Origin: Citrobacter werkmanii NBRC 105721
GTDB lineage: Bacteria; Pseudomonadota; Gammaproteobacteria; Enterobacterales; Enterobacteriaceae
Direction: 5' to 3'
DNA length: 64,000 bases
Assembly: GCA_000759755.1 (NCBI GenBank)
Contig: BBMW01000013.1
Span: 186,001 to 250,000, forward strand
Below the pieces are notes generated by a model. The model did not search any database and was not told the DNA's origin. It saw nothing but the letters and a program-made list of their open reading frames with translations. The position numbers and the translations under genes are program-made. Positions within the stretch are counted from its first letter, which is position 1; each line of letters opens with the position of its first letter. Below, one piece after another: positions 32,121 to 42,332 of this stretch.

Positions 32121-32237
32121 GCGCATGCCTGGCGTCGTTCAGTCACCTGACAAAATTTAACCGTTTCCCCTGTCCGATCAAGGCAGCAGGGAGTCTCTCT
32201 CTGGCAATCTGTGGTTTTCACTCTGACGGAGGAGGCA

Positions 32238-32711
32238 ATGAACGAGTTTATTATGGCGGATGCGGCAAAATGTATTGGGTGTCGTACCTGCGAAGTTGCC
32301 TGCGTTGTCGCACATCAGGAAAATCAGGATTGCGCATCGGTCTCCTCCGCGGCGTTTATCCCGCGGATTCGGGTGATTAAAGACGATGCCTTTACGACGG
32401 CAGTAGCCTGTCATCAGTGCGAAGATGCTCCCTGCGCTAATGTGTGCCCAACGCACGCTATTCGTCGTGAACATGGGCATATCTTCGTTGAACAGGCGCA
32501 GTGTATTGGCTGTAAAAGCTGCATGATCGCATGTCCGTTTGGGGCGATGAATGTTGTCGCACGAACGGCACGGGCGCAGGCGATAAAATGTGATTTGTGC
32601 TGGCATCGCGAGACGGGACCTGCATGTGTAGAAGCCTGCCCGACCAATGCCTTGCAGTGTATTGATGCTGTCAGTATGCAGCGACAGCGTCTGCGTTCAC
32701 AGCCTCTGTGA
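32238..32711 (+). CDS. ysaA: 4Fe-4S ferredoxin-type protein YsaA (HydN-like)
   Basis: A 157-residue protein similar to HydN, carrying four CxxCxxC-type iron-sulfur motifs: CIGCRTCEVAC, CHQCEDAPCANVC, CIGCKSCMIAC and CDLCWHRETGPACVEAC. It is probably an electron-transfer subunit for an oxidoreductase that is not encoded here. ATG 32238 follows GGAGGAG and aligns with the E. coli start. Confidence 0.94.
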   Translation: MNEFIMADAAKCIGCRTCEVACVVAHQENQDCASVSSAAFIPRIRVIKDDAFTTAVACHQCEDAPCANVCPTHAIRREHGHIFVEQAQCIGCKSCMIACPFGAMNVVARTARAQAIKCDLCWHRETGPACVEACPTNALQCIDAVSMQRQRLRSQPL

Positions 32712-32746
32712 AGCGATCCCGACCCACGCTCGGGTCGGGATTTGCG

Positions 32747-33997
32747 TTAGCCTTCCAGCCAGGCGCGCTCGATCTCTTCCGCCAGAATCTTCACGCCAGC
32801 TTCGATTTTCTCCGGCTCTGGAACGTAATTCATGCGCATGCACTGATGAGTATGCGGCCAGGGTTTATCCAGCCCCGGGAAGAAGTAGTCACCGGGAACC
32901 ATCAGCACGCCGCGCGCTTTCAGGCGCTGATACAGCAGCTCGGTGGTGATCGGCAAATCTTTGAACCATAACCACAGGAAAATCGCCCCTTCTGGTTTAT
33001 GGATGAGACAGCGATCTTCAGGTAAATAGCGGCGAATGATCGCAATAGTCTGCTGAACGCGCTGGTAATAAAACGGTTTGATCACTGTCTCAGAAAGGCG
33101 CAGAAGATCGTTACGTTTAATCATTTCGCACATCATCGCTGGTCCCATTCCGCCGGGCGCAAGGCTGATAATGCCGTTCATATTGGTGATGGCGGTGATG
33201 ATTTTTTCATTGGCGATAATGATGCCGCAGCGGGAGCCTGGCAGACCCAGCTTAGAAAGGCTCATGCACAGCACAATGTTTGGGTTCCACAGCGGTCGCG
33301 CTTCGCTAAAAATGATGCCAGGGAACGGTACGCCATACGCGTTATCGATCACCAACGGGATGCCGTGCTGGTTGGCCAGCCGATCCAGCTTCATCAGCTC
33401 TTCGTCGGTGATCACGTTGCCTGTCGGGTTAGTCGGGCGCGACACGCAGATCATCCCCGTTTCTTCACCGATGTGCAGATGTTCAAAATCAACGTGATAC
33501 TTAAACTGCCCTTCTGGTAACAGTTCGATGTTTGGGCGTGCAGAGACAAAGAGTTCTTCTTCCAGCCCGGAATCGGCATAGCCAATATATTCCGGCGCTA
33601 ATGGGAACAACACTTTTTGTGTTGTTCCGTCGGCGCGGCGTCCGGCGAAGAGATTGAATAAGTAGAAAAATGCGCTCTGACTGCCATTTGTCAGTGCAAT
33701 ATTTTGTGGCTCGATATCCCAACCCTGCTTCTCACGTAGCAGTTTCGCCAGCTCGGCCAGTAGCTCGGTTTTACCTTGTGGACCGTCATAATTGCAAAGC
33801 GCATCAGTGGCTTTGCCGTTTTCCAGCATATCTGCCAGCAGAGACTGAAAGTAATTTTTCATCTCTGGGATTTGCGCCGGATTACCGCCGCCGAGCATGA
33901 TGGCGCCTGGTGTGCGTAAGCCATCGTTGAGGTCCTCCATCAGGCGTGTGATGCCTGAATGGCGGGTAAATTTGTCGCCAAAAAGTGAGAATGTCAT
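32747..33997 (-). CDS. avtA: Valine-pyruvate aminotransferase
   Basis: AvtA exchanges the amino group between valine or alanine and the matching 2-oxo acids (transaminase C). It is a fold type I PLP enzyme with 416 residues from ATG 33997 (E. coli 417). The PLP lysine is in MSLSKLGLPGSR, preceded by DNAYGVPFPG. The reading frame continues 65 codons upstream but the family start at MTFSLFG is clear. It lies behind malS on the same strand but with a 176-bp gap. Confidence 0.96.
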   Translation of the reverse strand: MTFSLFGDKFTRHSGITRLMEDLNDGLRTPGAIMLGGGNPAQIPEMKNYFQSLLADMLENGKATDALCNYDGPQGKTELLAELAKLLREKQGWDIEPQNIALTNGSQSAFFYLFNLFAGRRADGTTQKVLFPLAPEYIGYADSGLEEELFVSARPNIELLPEGQFKYHVDFEHLHIGEETGMICVSRPTNPTGNVITDEELMKLDRLANQHGIPLVIDNAYGVPFPGIIFSEARPLWNPNIVLCMSLSKLGLPGSRCGIIIANEKIITAITNMNGIISLAPGGMGPAMMCEMIKRNDLLRLSETVIKPFYYQRVQQTIAIIRRYLPEDRCLIHKPEGAIFLWLWFKDLPITTELLYQRLKARGVLMVPGDYFFPGLDKPWPHTHQCMRMNYVPEPEKIEAGVKILAEEIERAWLEG

Positions 33998-34134
33998 AGC
34001 AGGTGGTCTGTCGAACTGAGTAGTAAAGTGGCTAACCATAACGCTACCTATGGCGGGGTGCAAATCAGGGGTATCAGGCTGGATTGATGTTTTGTGCTGC
34101 AGATTTTTGTCGGGGTGGTGTTTTATCGTGAATT

Positions 34135-34166
34135 GGGCTTCTCGCATCAGCGAGTACGAGAAGCCC
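34135..34166 (-). terminator. Hairpin after malS
   Basis: GGGCTTCTCG pairs perfectly with CGAGAAGCCC, 8 bp after the malS stop. There is no T run downstream, so it could be a terminator with low efficiency or a 3' end stabiliser. Confidence 0.5.
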
Positions 34167-34173
34167 GTCAGGA

Positions 34174-36204
34174 TCAGTGCTGACCGGCCCACACCACCAT
34201 AACTTTATCGTTGCCATGTTCACGGACGAATCCGTATCCCTGCTTCAATGTCAGCGTGGTTTGTTTACCGGCGCCAATGGCGGGATGTCTGGCCCTGAAC
34301 TGGCTGATACGTTGCCAGTGGGCGACGCTGGCGGCAGATTTCCCGGTCACATCCTGCCAGTTCATCTCTGAGCGCGTACCCTGCAAGGGATCGGAACCCG
34401 TGGGGCCAAAAGGCCGGGCCGACTCGTCACCGTAAAACAGTTGTACTGCCCCAGGCGCCAGTAGCAATAGCTCGGCGGCTTTGTCTCCACCCTCGCGAAA
34501 CAGCCGGGTATCATGGGAGGAGAGATAGCTCAGGACGTTGAAACCCTGCAGTTTTTCCGCCATCTGCTGCCAGGTGAGATCCATATTTGCCAGACAATCA
34601 ACGGCTTTCGCCGCCTGCTCCTGATAGTCGAAATTGATCATCGCGTCGAAACCGTGACGATAATAGTCGCTTTGCATGACGCCGTGACCCCAGGCTTCAC
34701 CGGTCATCCAGAAGGGTTTATCATCCAGCGCTTTGTCCGGGTTGGCTTTCTTCCATTCGACCAGCGCCGCGCTGGCCTGTGTTTTGAGCTGCTGCCAGGC
34801 GGGCAGCTCAACGTGTTTGGCGGTATCGACCCGAAAGCCGTCAATTCCATAATCGCGCACCCACTGACTGAGCCAGTGGGTCAGATAGTCACGGGGCGTG
34901 TAGCCGGCGATAGCTTTGGCGTGAGTATCTGGTTTGTGCTGATAAAAATTAGGCAGGCCGGAAGGCGTGGTGGATTCGGTTTTCAGATCGGGCAGGAAAG
35001 CCAGCGACATGGTCAAGTCGTCAAAACCAGGGTTGTCGTAATCGCCAATATCGGTGCGGATCCAGTTTTTGCCCCACCATTTTTCCCAGCCGGTTTTATC
35101 GCTGAAGTTGATGTAATCATTAAAGCTATGCCAGCTCTGCCCGGCGGCTGGCTTCCAGTCCGTCCAGCGTTCGCCGAGCGTGTTTTTCAGCTCATCGCCT
35201 GATAAGTACAACGCCCCAAACTGATATTCCTGCATATCCGCCAGCGTGGCGTAACCAGCATGGTTCATCACGACATCGAACAGGACACGGATACCGCGCT
35301 CGTGAGCGCCGTCAACCAGCGCGCGCAGATCGTTTTCGTTGCCCATATTAGCGTCGAGCGTGGTCCAGTCCTGAGTGTAGTAGCCATGATAGGCGTAGTG
35401 GGGAAAATCGCCTTTGGTGCCACCGCCGACCCAGCCGTGGATTTGCTCAAACGGCGCGCTGATCCATAGCGCATTGACGCCCAGTTGTTGCAGATAGTCG
35501 AGTTTGCTGGCAAGACCGCGTAAATCGCCGCCGTGGAAGGTGCCAATTTCCTGCATACCGTCGTTGCGCCGACCGTAGCTGTGGTCATTGCCCGGATCGC
35601 CATTCATAAAGCGGTCCGTCAGGACGAAATACACCGTCGCGTTATGCCAGTCGAAAGCGGCGGGGGCGTTGGTTTCCGCCCGTTCCAGCAGCAACAACCC
35701 GTTACTGGTTGCGGCGGGCTGCAGGGTAATCGACCCGTTTTTTACCGTTGCCGTTCGGTTGCTATAGTAGTCGCGCACTACGGTGCCTTCCGGGAAGGTC
35801 TGACTGACGTCGAGCGTTAATGGCGAACCATCCCATTTCGGACACTGGCGAATTTGAGTACTGACGGGGTCAGCGGCGCTTTTGACTGAGAGCATCAGCG
35901 TTGGCGTGCCGGAGCGGGTATCGACTTCCAGCGTGTAATCGCCGTCCTTGAATAAACGCCACTGCGGCGGCGCGCCTTCACACGGTTTGAGCGACAGCAT
36001 CTGATTGAGTTTTATCGTGTCAGCGGGCTGCCAGCACTGTTGGTCAAAATTCAGAATTAAAGGACGAGTACCCTTCGTCAACGCTGCATGGCTGACGAAT
36101 TTACCCGTACCTTCCGCTTCGAAGGTGGGAAGTCCCTGAGAGGTCCATGTTGAGGCGATGGCAATTCCGGGTAGTAGCGCCAGCGCAACGGCGGCAAGTT
36201 TCAT
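34174..36204 (-). CDS. malS: Periplasmic alpha-amylase
   Basis: MalS cleaves maltodextrins in the periplasm, releasing mainly maltohexaose. The 676 residues equal E. coli MalS. A signal peptide (MKLAAVALALLPGIAIAS) is present. The GH13 catalytic triad is visible: nucleophile Asp in GFRVDTAKHVE, acid Glu in MTGEAWGHG and Asp in LSSHDTRLF. Four Cys in the N-terminal region allow disulfides. ATG follows AAGGAC. Expression is expected to depend on MalT. Confidence 0.97.
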   Translation of the reverse strand: MKLAAVALALLPGIAIASTWTSQGLPTFEAEGTGKFVSHAALTKGTRPLILNFDQQCWQPADTIKLNQMLSLKPCEGAPPQWRLFKDGDYTLEVDTRSGTPTLMLSVKSAADPVSTQIRQCPKWDGSPLTLDVSQTFPEGTVVRDYYSNRTATVKNGSITLQPAATSNGLLLLERAETNAPAAFDWHNATVYFVLTDRFMNGDPGNDHSYGRRNDGMQEIGTFHGGDLRGLASKLDYLQQLGVNALWISAPFEQIHGWVGGGTKGDFPHYAYHGYYTQDWTTLDANMGNENDLRALVDGAHERGIRVLFDVVMNHAGYATLADMQEYQFGALYLSGDELKNTLGERWTDWKPAAGQSWHSFNDYINFSDKTGWEKWWGKNWIRTDIGDYDNPGFDDLTMSLAFLPDLKTESTTPSGLPNFYQHKPDTHAKAIAGYTPRDYLTHWLSQWVRDYGIDGFRVDTAKHVELPAWQQLKTQASAALVEWKKANPDKALDDKPFWMTGEAWGHGVMQSDYYRHGFDAMINFDYQEQAAKAVDCLANMDLTWQQMAEKLQGFNVLSYLSSHDTRLFREGGDKAAELLLLAPGAVQLFYGDESARPFGPTGSDPLQGTRSEMNWQDVTGKSAASVAHWQRISQFRARHPAIGAGKQTTLTLKQGYGFVREHGNDKVMVVWAGQH

Positions 36205-36520
36205 AATGCTGTCCTTGATGCTGCGATTTTCGCCAGTTTGCCAGTGAAATCAGGCCGGAAACTCCTCCTTTGAGCTGATTCCGCCAGGAGGAGAAGTGAG
36301 GGTGAGCTAATGCGCGCAAAAAATGAACTAATTTTGCGATAACCCCCACATTTTCATCAAATTAATGGCGCCCCGAATCGTTAACGCGTGACATAGTTTC
36401 AGAATTGGACTATTCCTTTGGGTGCTCTTGACCGTTATTTTTGATATGATTTGAGATTCATCTCTCATTTTTGTGAAAAATATAAGGTGTTGGAATGTAT
36501 AAATCCGACCAGGAGACCTA
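36205..36520. promoter_or_regulatory. malS/bax divergent promoter region
   Basis: This 316-bp gap holds both promoters. CTCCTCC at 36262-36268 and GGAGGAG at 36287-36293 are inverted GGAGGAG blocks resembling the core of MalT boxes and would suit MalT activation of malS. They could also simply pair as a hairpin. The rest is AT-rich toward bax with no other recognisable site. Confidence 0.5.
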
Positions 36521-37345
36521 ATGATATTGACTCCCATTCGACGATATGGGGCAATGATTCTTATGTTACTCACCGTTGCATTTTCGGGTGAGGTGCTGGC
36601 AAAGACACACACGGCGACAACGAGTCACAAGCCCCAGGTAATCAAGGCAAGTAATAAACAGGTTAGCAGTAAACAAGAGTATTCTCGCAATAGTGCAAAG
36701 AGTAGTTCACTTCCTGATTTGCGAAAATACCCTTCCGGAACACCAAGGAAAAAAGCGTTTCTCCGGACGGTTATGCCTTATATTACCAGCCAAAATGCTG
36801 CCATTACGGCGGATCGTAACTGGCTGATTTCAAAACAGTACCAGAATCGCTGGTCGCCGACAGAGCGTACGCGGATGAAAGACATCGCCAAGCGCTATAA
36901 GGTGAGCTGGTCAGGTAACACGCGTAAAATTCCGTGGAATACGCTGCTTGAGCGTGTAGACATTATCCCGACCAGTATGGTGGCAACCATGGCTGCGGCT
37001 GAAAGCGGCTGGGGGACATCGAAGCTGGCGCGGAGCAACAACAACCTGTTTGGCATGAAATGTGGCAAAGGGCGTTGTAACAATGCCCCGGGTAAGGTGA
37101 AAGGCTACTCACAGTTTGAATCAGTGAAAGAGTCAGTCAATGCCTATGTCATTAACCTGAATACGCACCCTGCTTACTCTTCTTTCCGTAAGTCACGCGC
37201 GCAACTGCGTAAAGCCGATCAGGAAGTCACCGCTACTGCGATGATCCATAAGCTGAAGGGTTATTCCACTAAGGGACAGAGCTACAACAACTATCTGTTC
37301 GCAATGTATCAGGATAACCAGCGCTTAATCGCCGCGCATATGTAA
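36521..37345 (+). CDS. bax: Bax, glucosaminidase-family peptidoglycan hydrolase-like protein
   Basis: A 274-residue protein with the same length as E. coli Bax. The N-terminal hydrophobic segment (about 12-27, ending GEVLAK) is a signal peptide, followed by a low-complexity basic linker to about residue 65. The Glucosaminidase/FlgJ-type domain has the catalytic Glu in AAAESGWGTSKLAR (about 160-173) and NNLFGMKC. It probably cuts the glycan backbone of peptidoglycan. The biological role is unproven. Confidence 0.94.
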   Translation: MILTPIRRYGAMILMLLTVAFSGEVLAKTHTATTSHKPQVIKASNKQVSSKQEYSRNSAKSSSLPDLRKYPSGTPRKKAFLRTVMPYITSQNAAITADRNWLISKQYQNRWSPTERTRMKDIAKRYKVSWSGNTRKIPWNTLLERVDIIPTSMVATMAAAESGWGTSKLARSNNNLFGMKCGKGRCNNAPGKVKGYSQFESVKESVNAYVINLNTHPAYSSFRKSRAQLRKADQEVTATAMIHKLKGYSTKGQSYNNYLFAMYQDNQRLIAAHM

Positions 37346-37367
37346 CGTGTGTAATCCGGTCTACAAA

Positions 37368-37410
37368 TCATCTTGTAGGCCGGATCAGACGAAGCTGCCA
37401 TCCGGCAATT
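37368..37410. repeat. REP element between bax and xylR
   Basis: A single REP unit (TTGTAGGCCGGATCAG through GCCATCCGGCAA) lies in the 69-bp gap of two convergent genes. It likely serves as a transcript 3' end hairpin for both. Confidence 0.85.
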
Positions 37411-37414
37411 CCCT

Positions 37415-38593
37415 CTATAGCAATACTTCACTATTCACATCGCGATACTCTTTTGGCGTCGTGTCGTACTCTTTCTTGAAGACGGAATAGAAGTATTGCA
37501 AAGATGGATAGCCGCACATTTGTGAAATTTCGTTGATTGAAAGCGTGGTCGAAATCAACAGGCTGCGCGCTTTTTCCAGCTTTTCGGCATGAATCACCGC
37601 ATGGATAGTTTCTCCGACCTCTTCTTTAAAACGTTTCTCCAGGTTCGACCGCGAAATCCCCACTGCATCCAGTACCTGTTCGACTTTAATGCCTTTGCAG
37701 GCATGGTTGCGGATAAAGTGCATCGCCTGTATCACCGCCGGATCGGTCAATGAACGGTAGTCAGTTGAACGGCGTTCAATGACGCGCACTGGAGGGACCA
37801 GTATGCGTTGCAGCGGTAGTTCTTCACTCGCCAGTAAGCGGTGCAAAAGCTTAGCGGCCTGATACCCCATCTGCCTGGCCCCCTGAGCAACGGATGACAG
37901 CGCCACCCGCGACAGGTAACGGGTCAGTTCTTCGTTGTCGATACCAATCACGCACAGTTTTTCCGGGACTGGAATATGCAGGTGTTCGCAAGCTTGCAGG
38001 ACGTGCCGCGCTCGCGCGTCGGTGACGGCGATAATGCCGGTTTGCGGCGGCAGAGTCTGCAGCCAGTCCGCCAGACGGTTTTGCGCGTGCTGCCAGTTTT
38101 CCGGCGCGGTTTCCAATCCCTGATAGACAACCCCACGGTACTTTTCTTTCGCGACCAGTTGGCAAAACGCATATTCACGTTCAGCGGCCCAGCGTTTGCC
38201 GCTTGAAGCGGGCAGTCCGTAGAATGCGAACCGGTTGATCCCTTTTTCTTTCAGATGCAGGAAAGCGCTTTCTACCAGCGCGTGGTTATCGGTGGCAATG
38301 TAATGTACCGGCGGATAATCCTTTTCCGCATGGTAGGAACCCCCGACGCCGATGATAGGAACATCCACATCGGCAAGTAATTGTGCAATGTCATCGTCGT
38401 CATAATCAGCAATAACACCATCGCCTAACCAGTCTTTGATATTATCAATGCGGGCGCGGAAATCTTCCTCAATGAATATATCCCACTCTGATTGCGATGC
38501 CTGTAAATATTCACCCACCCCTTCTACCACCTGGCGGTCGTAGGCTTTATTGGCATTAAATAATAGAGTGATGCGGTGACGTTTATCAAACAT
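37415..38593 (-). CDS. xylR: Xylose operon activator XylR
   Basis: XylR activates xylose genes in response to D-xylose. The 392 residues from ATG 38593 equal E. coli XylR. The N-terminal part (about 1-275) is a LacI-like periplasmic-binding-protein fold, and the C-terminal part (about 285-390) has the AraC-type double helix-turn-helix ending in PSLQYFYSVFKKEYDTTPKEYR. In E. coli xylFGH lies between xylA and xylR; here xylR faces xylA directly. Confidence 0.97.
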   Translation of the reverse strand: MFDKRHRITLLFNANKAYDRQVVEGVGEYLQASQSEWDIFIEEDFRARIDNIKDWLGDGVIADYDDDDIAQLLADVDVPIIGVGGSYHAEKDYPPVHYIATDNHALVESAFLHLKEKGINRFAFYGLPASSGKRWAAEREYAFCQLVAKEKYRGVVYQGLETAPENWQHAQNRLADWLQTLPPQTGIIAVTDARARHVLQACEHLHIPVPEKLCVIGIDNEELTRYLSRVALSSVAQGARQMGYQAAKLLHRLLASEELPLQRILVPPVRVIERRSTDYRSLTDPAVIQAMHFIRNHACKGIKVEQVLDAVGISRSNLEKRFKEEVGETIHAVIHAEKLEKARSLLISTTLSINEISQMCGYPSLQYFYSVFKKEYDTTPKEYRDVNSEVLL

Positions 38594-38950
38594 AAGAACC
38601 TGTCCTGGAAGGTTAACGTGGCCTGTCGATACTAGCAAAACCGCAGGTACGACTGCTTGATGAAGCGTGACAAATTTTTATTTTCTGATTCTACGCAAAA
38701 TTCACATACTGAACGCGGGATGACAATTGCCATTTTTTATCTGCGCATTATGGTTTTTTGTTTAATGATGAACCTTCGATCGCGATCGCTTTTTTAATTC
38801 TTTTTTCAATGCGATTTTTTGGGAGCCAGCGCACGTTTGGGTATTCTCTTAATGGCGGTGTGAAATAACGTAATTGAGCAATAAATCAGGAAATTCCAGT
38901 ATAGCTATATCGCAGTTTACTCGCCGTATTACCTGATTATGGAGCTTATT
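38594..38950. promoter_or_regulatory. xylR/xylA divergent promoter region
   Basis: A 357-bp AT-rich gap. It holds a perfect 12-bp palindrome CGATCGCGATCG at 38777-38788, and two GCGAT-T-rich direct repeats (38783-38795 and 38811-38820), which are candidates for XylR binding in front of xylA. CRP control is expected, and TTCACA near 38700 is one half site. Site assignments are tentative. Confidence 0.55.
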
Positions 38951-40273
38951 ATGCAGGCTTATTTCGACCAACTCGATCGTGTTCGTTTTGAAGGGACTAA
39001 ATCTACTAACCCGCTCGCATTTCGCCATTACAACCCTGACGAAATCGTGTTGGGCAAACGCATGGAAGATCATCTGCGTTTTGCCGCCTGCTATTGGCAT
39101 ACATTCTGCTGGAACGGTGCGGATATGTTCGGCATGGGCGCTTTCGATCGCCCGTGGCAGCAGCCCGGAGAAGCACTGGCGCTGGCGAAACGCAAAGCGG
39201 ATGTCGCATTTGAGTTCTTTCACAAGCTGAACGTCCCTTACTACTGCTTCCATGACGTGGATGTCTCGCCGGAAGGCGCGTCGCTGAAAGAGTACAAAAA
39301 CAACTTTGCGCAGATGGTTGATGTGCTGGCGGCAAAACAGGAACAGAGTGGTGTGAAACTGCTGTGGGGAACGGCAAACTGCTTCACCAATCCACGCTAC
39401 GGCGCGGGCGCGGCCACGAACCCGGATCCGGAAGTGTTCAGTTGGGCTGCCACGCAGGTGGTCACGGCGATGGATGCCACGCATAAGCTAGGCGGCGAAA
39501 ACTATGTTTTGTGGGGCGGTCGTGAAGGCTATGAAACGCTGCTGAATACCGATCTGCGTCAGGAACGTGAACAGATTGGCCGCTTTATGCAACTGGTGGT
39601 AGAGCACAAACACAAAACGGGTTTCCAGGGCACTTTACTTATCGAGCCGAAGCCACAGGAACCAACCAAACACCAGTACGACTACGATGCAGCGACCGTT
39701 TACGGGTTCCTCAAGCAGTTTGGCCTGGAAAAAGAGATCAAACTGAATATCGAAGCCAACCACGCCACGCTGGCGGGTCACTCCTTCCATCATGAAATCG
39801 CCACTGCTATCGCGCTGGGTCTGTTTGGCTCTGTCGATGCCAACCGCGGTGACGCACAACTGGGATGGGATACTGACCAGTTCCCGAATAGCGTAGAAGA
39901 GAATGCGTTGGTGATGTACGAAATCCTCAAAGCGGGCGGCTTCACCACCGGCGGTCTGAACTTCGACGCCAAAGTCCGTCGTCAGAGCACCGATAAATAC
40001 GATCTGTTCTATGGTCATATTGGCGCAATGGATACCATGGCGCTGTCGCTGAAAATTGCGGCCCGTATGATTGAGGACGGTGGCCTGGATCAGCGCGTGG
40101 CCAAGCGCTATGCCGGTTGGAATGGTGAGCTGGGCCAGCAAATTCTGAAAGGGCAGATGACGCTGACGGAAATTGCGCAGTACGCTGAACAACATAACCT
40201 GGCGCCAGTGCACCAGAGCGGTCATCAGGAACTGCTGGAAAATCTGGTAAACCATTATTTGTTCGACAAATAA
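38951..40273 (+). CDS. xylA: Xylose isomerase
   Basis: XylA interconverts D-xylose and D-xylulose. The 440 residues from ATG 38951 match E. coli, with TGGAG upstream. The TIM-barrel active site shows the catalytic His in [13 protein letters not shown], the metal ligands in [15 protein letters not shown] and [12 protein letters not shown], and [16 protein letters not shown]. It is followed by xylB after 72 bp. Confidence 0.98.
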   Translation: MQAYFDQLDRVRFEGTKSTNPLAFRHYNPDEIVLGKRMEDHLRFAACYWHTFCWNGADMFGMGAFDRPWQQPGEALALAKRKADVAFEFFHKLNVPYYCFHDVDVSPEGASLKEYKNNFAQMVDVLAAKQEQSGVKLLWGTANCFTNPRYGAGAATNPDPEVFSWAATQVVTAMDATHKLGGENYVLWGGREGYETLLNTDLRQEREQIGRFMQLVVEHKHKTGFQGTLLIEPKPQEPTKHQYDYDAATVYGFLKQFGLEKEIKLNIEANHATLAGHSFHHEIATAIALGLFGSVDANRGDAQLGWDTDQFPNSVEENALVMYEILKAGGFTTGGLNFDAKVRRQSTDKYDLFYGHIGAMDTMALSLKIAARMIEDGGLDQRVAKRYAGWNGELGQQILKGQMTLTEIAQYAEQHNLAPVHQSGHQELLENLVNHYLFDK

Positions 40274-40299
40274 CAGGTTTCTGAGAACGTCCGTAAGCC

Positions 40300-40327
40300 C
40301 GGAAAGCTACGCGCTGCCGGGCCTTTC
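40300..40327 (+). repeat. REP-like hairpin between xylA and xylB
   Basis: AGCCCGG and CCGGGCCT arms around ...AAAGCTACGCGCTG form a stable hairpin of REP character in the xylA-xylB gap. It may protect xylA mRNA and lower xylB expression. Confidence 0.65.
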
Positions 40328-40345
40328 TTTAAGGAACGATACGCT

Positions 40346-41800
40346 ATGTATATCGGGATAGATCTAGGCACCTCAGGCGTAAAGGCCATTCTGCTGAATG
40401 AGCAGGGCGATGTGATCGCTTCGCAAACGGAGAAACTCACGGTCTCGCGCCCGCATCCGTTATGGTCAGAGCAGGACCCTGAACAATGGTGGCTGGCAAC
40501 GGATCGCGCCGTAAAAGCGCTGGGCCAGCAGCATTCGCTCAGTGAGGTGAAAGCGTTAGGGATTGCCGGCCAGATGCACGGCGCGACGTTACTGGACAAG
40601 CAACAGAAAGTATTACGTCCCGCTATCCTGTGGAACGATGGCCGCTGCGGTGAAGAGTGCATAATGCTGGAGAACAAGGTTCCGCAGTCTCGTGCTATTA
40701 CTGGCAACCTGATGATGCCTGGCTTTACCGCGCCAAAGTTGCTGTGGGTGCAGCGCCACGAACCGGAGATTTTCAGCCAGATTGATAAAGTGCTGTTGCC
40801 GAAAGATTACCTGCGTCTGCGTATGACCGGCGATTTTGCCAGCGATATGTCTGATGCGGCAGGTACGATGTGGCTGGATGTCGCCAAACGTGACTGGAGT
40901 GATGTCATGCTGGCGGCCTGTAAGCTGTCTCGTGCGCATATGCCTGCGCTATACGAAGGTTGTGCGATTACCGGAACATTGCTGCCAGAAGTCGCCCGGA
41001 ACTGGGGAATGAGTGAGGTTGCGGTCGTTGCCGGGGGCGGTGATAACGCGGCGGGGGCGGTTGGCGTGGGCATGATGAATGCCGGTCAGGCGATGCTTTC
41101 GTTGGGTACATCCGGCGTCTATTTTGCGGTAAGCGACGGCTTCCTCAGCAAACCGGAAAGCGCGGTACACAGTTTTTGTCATGCTTTGCCGGAACGATGG
41201 CACCTGATGTCCGTGATGCTGAGCGCAGCATCCTGCCTGGATTGGGCAGCGAAATTAACCGGACAGGCGAGCGTACCTGCGTTGATCGCCGCAGCGCAAC
41301 AGGCGAATGAAGACGCCGAGCCGGTCTGGTTTTTACCTTATCTGTCCGGTGAACGTACGCCGCATAATAACCCGCAGGCGAAGGGCGTATTTTTCGGTCT
41401 GACGCATCAGCATGGTCCGGCAGAACTGGCGCGAGCGGTACTGGAAGGTGTGGGTTTTGCGCTGGCTGACGGTATGGATGTGGTGCATGCGTGCGGCGTG
41501 CAGCCTGCCAGCATTACCTTGATTGGCGGCGGGGCGCGCAGCGCATACTGGCGTCAGATGTTGTCTGACATCAGCGGATTGCAGCTGGATTACCGTACCG
41601 GCGGTGATGTCGGCCCTGCACTTGGTGCGGCGCGACTGGCGCAAATCGCTATGAATCCGCAGCAGCCGTTAGCAGACATACTGCCTCAGCTTACGCTGGA
41701 ACAGGCGCATTATCCTGATGCTGAGCGCCATGCGCTTTACCTACAGCGTCGGGAAACCTTCCGTCGTATTTATCAGCAATTACAGCCGCTGATGTCCTGA
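40346..41800 (+). CDS. xylB: Xylulokinase
   Basis: XylB phosphorylates D-xylulose to D-xylulose 5-phosphate. It is an FGGY kinase of 484 residues, the same as E. coli. The phosphate loop IGIDLGTSGVKAILL is at 3-17, the catalytic Asp in GGGDNAAGAVG (about 233) and the FGGY signature in the C-terminal half (LIGGGARSAYWRQMLSDISG). TAAGGAAC precedes the ATG. Confidence 0.98.
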   Translation: MYIGIDLGTSGVKAILLNEQGDVIASQTEKLTVSRPHPLWSEQDPEQWWLATDRAVKALGQQHSLSEVKALGIAGQMHGATLLDKQQKVLRPAILWNDGRCGEECIMLENKVPQSRAITGNLMMPGFTAPKLLWVQRHEPEIFSQIDKVLLPKDYLRLRMTGDFASDMSDAAGTMWLDVAKRDWSDVMLAACKLSRAHMPALYEGCAITGTLLPEVARNWGMSEVAVVAGGGDNAAGAVGVGMMNAGQAMLSLGTSGVYFAVSDGFLSKPESAVHSFCHALPERWHLMSVMLSAASCLDWAAKLTGQASVPALIAAAQQANEDAEPVWFLPYLSGERTPHNNPQAKGVFFGLTHQHGPAELARAVLEGVGFALADGMDVVHACGVQPASITLIGGGARSAYWRQMLSDISGLQLDYRTGGDVGPALGAARLAQIAMNPQQPLADILPQLTLEQAHYPDAERHALYLQRRETFRRIYQQLQPLMS

Positions 41801-41805
41801 CGATT

Positions 41806-41834
41806 TTCCCCTCTGAATAGCAGAGGGGATTTAT
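41806..41834 (+). terminator. xylAB terminator
   Basis: CCCCTCTG pairs with CAGAGGGG around AATAG, followed by ATTTAT. It lies 8 bp after the xylB stop. Confidence 0.8.
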
Positions 41835-41966
41835 CAAATATATATTTCAATGAAATAAATAATTGATGCGAATGGATTTATTCTGAAAATCCAGTGTGGT
41901 GGCATATTTCTGTGTTGTCTTTAGCGGGTTATTCATATTGTATCCATGATGGATAAGGAGATCCCA

Positions 41967-42332
41967 ATGAAGACGACCAGGCTGTTGCCATGGATATTAT
42001 TTTTCTCTGGCATACTGATTTACGTTATCGGCTTATGGCGAGCATGTCCGTTATTAAGCGGCAAAGGCTATTTTCTGGGTGCGCTGATGACGGGAATGTT
42101 TGTGACGTACGCTTATCAGCGTGCTGAAAATCTCAATCAGAACGACGAACGCTTCGCTTCCGTGTGTCAGATGGTGGCATTGATAACGCTAGGGCTACTG
42201 CTGGTGGGGATATGGAATATACCGTTAACGCCCCTCGAAAAGGGGCTATACCTGGCAGCATTCTTTGTGTGTTTGGCCGGACAAGTTTTACTCCTGCGTC
42301 CAGGGCCGAATGAACAAAAGGGTGAGTCTTAA
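41967..42332 (+). CDS. yiaB: YiaB, YiaAB two-helix-domain inner membrane protein
   Basis: A 121-residue inner membrane protein with four hydrophobic helices in two pairs. [12 protein letters not shown] near residue 27 is the family signature. ATG 41967 follows AAGGAG. The K-12 neighbour yiaA is not present. The function is unknown. The stop overlaps the convergent wecH gene by 4 bp. Confidence 0.9.
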   Translation: MKTTRLLPWILFFSGILIYVIGLWRACPLLSGKGYFLGALMTGMFVTYAYQRAENLNQNDERFASVCQMVALITLGLLLVGIWNIPLTPLEKGLYLAAFFVCLAGQVLLLRPGPNEQKGES

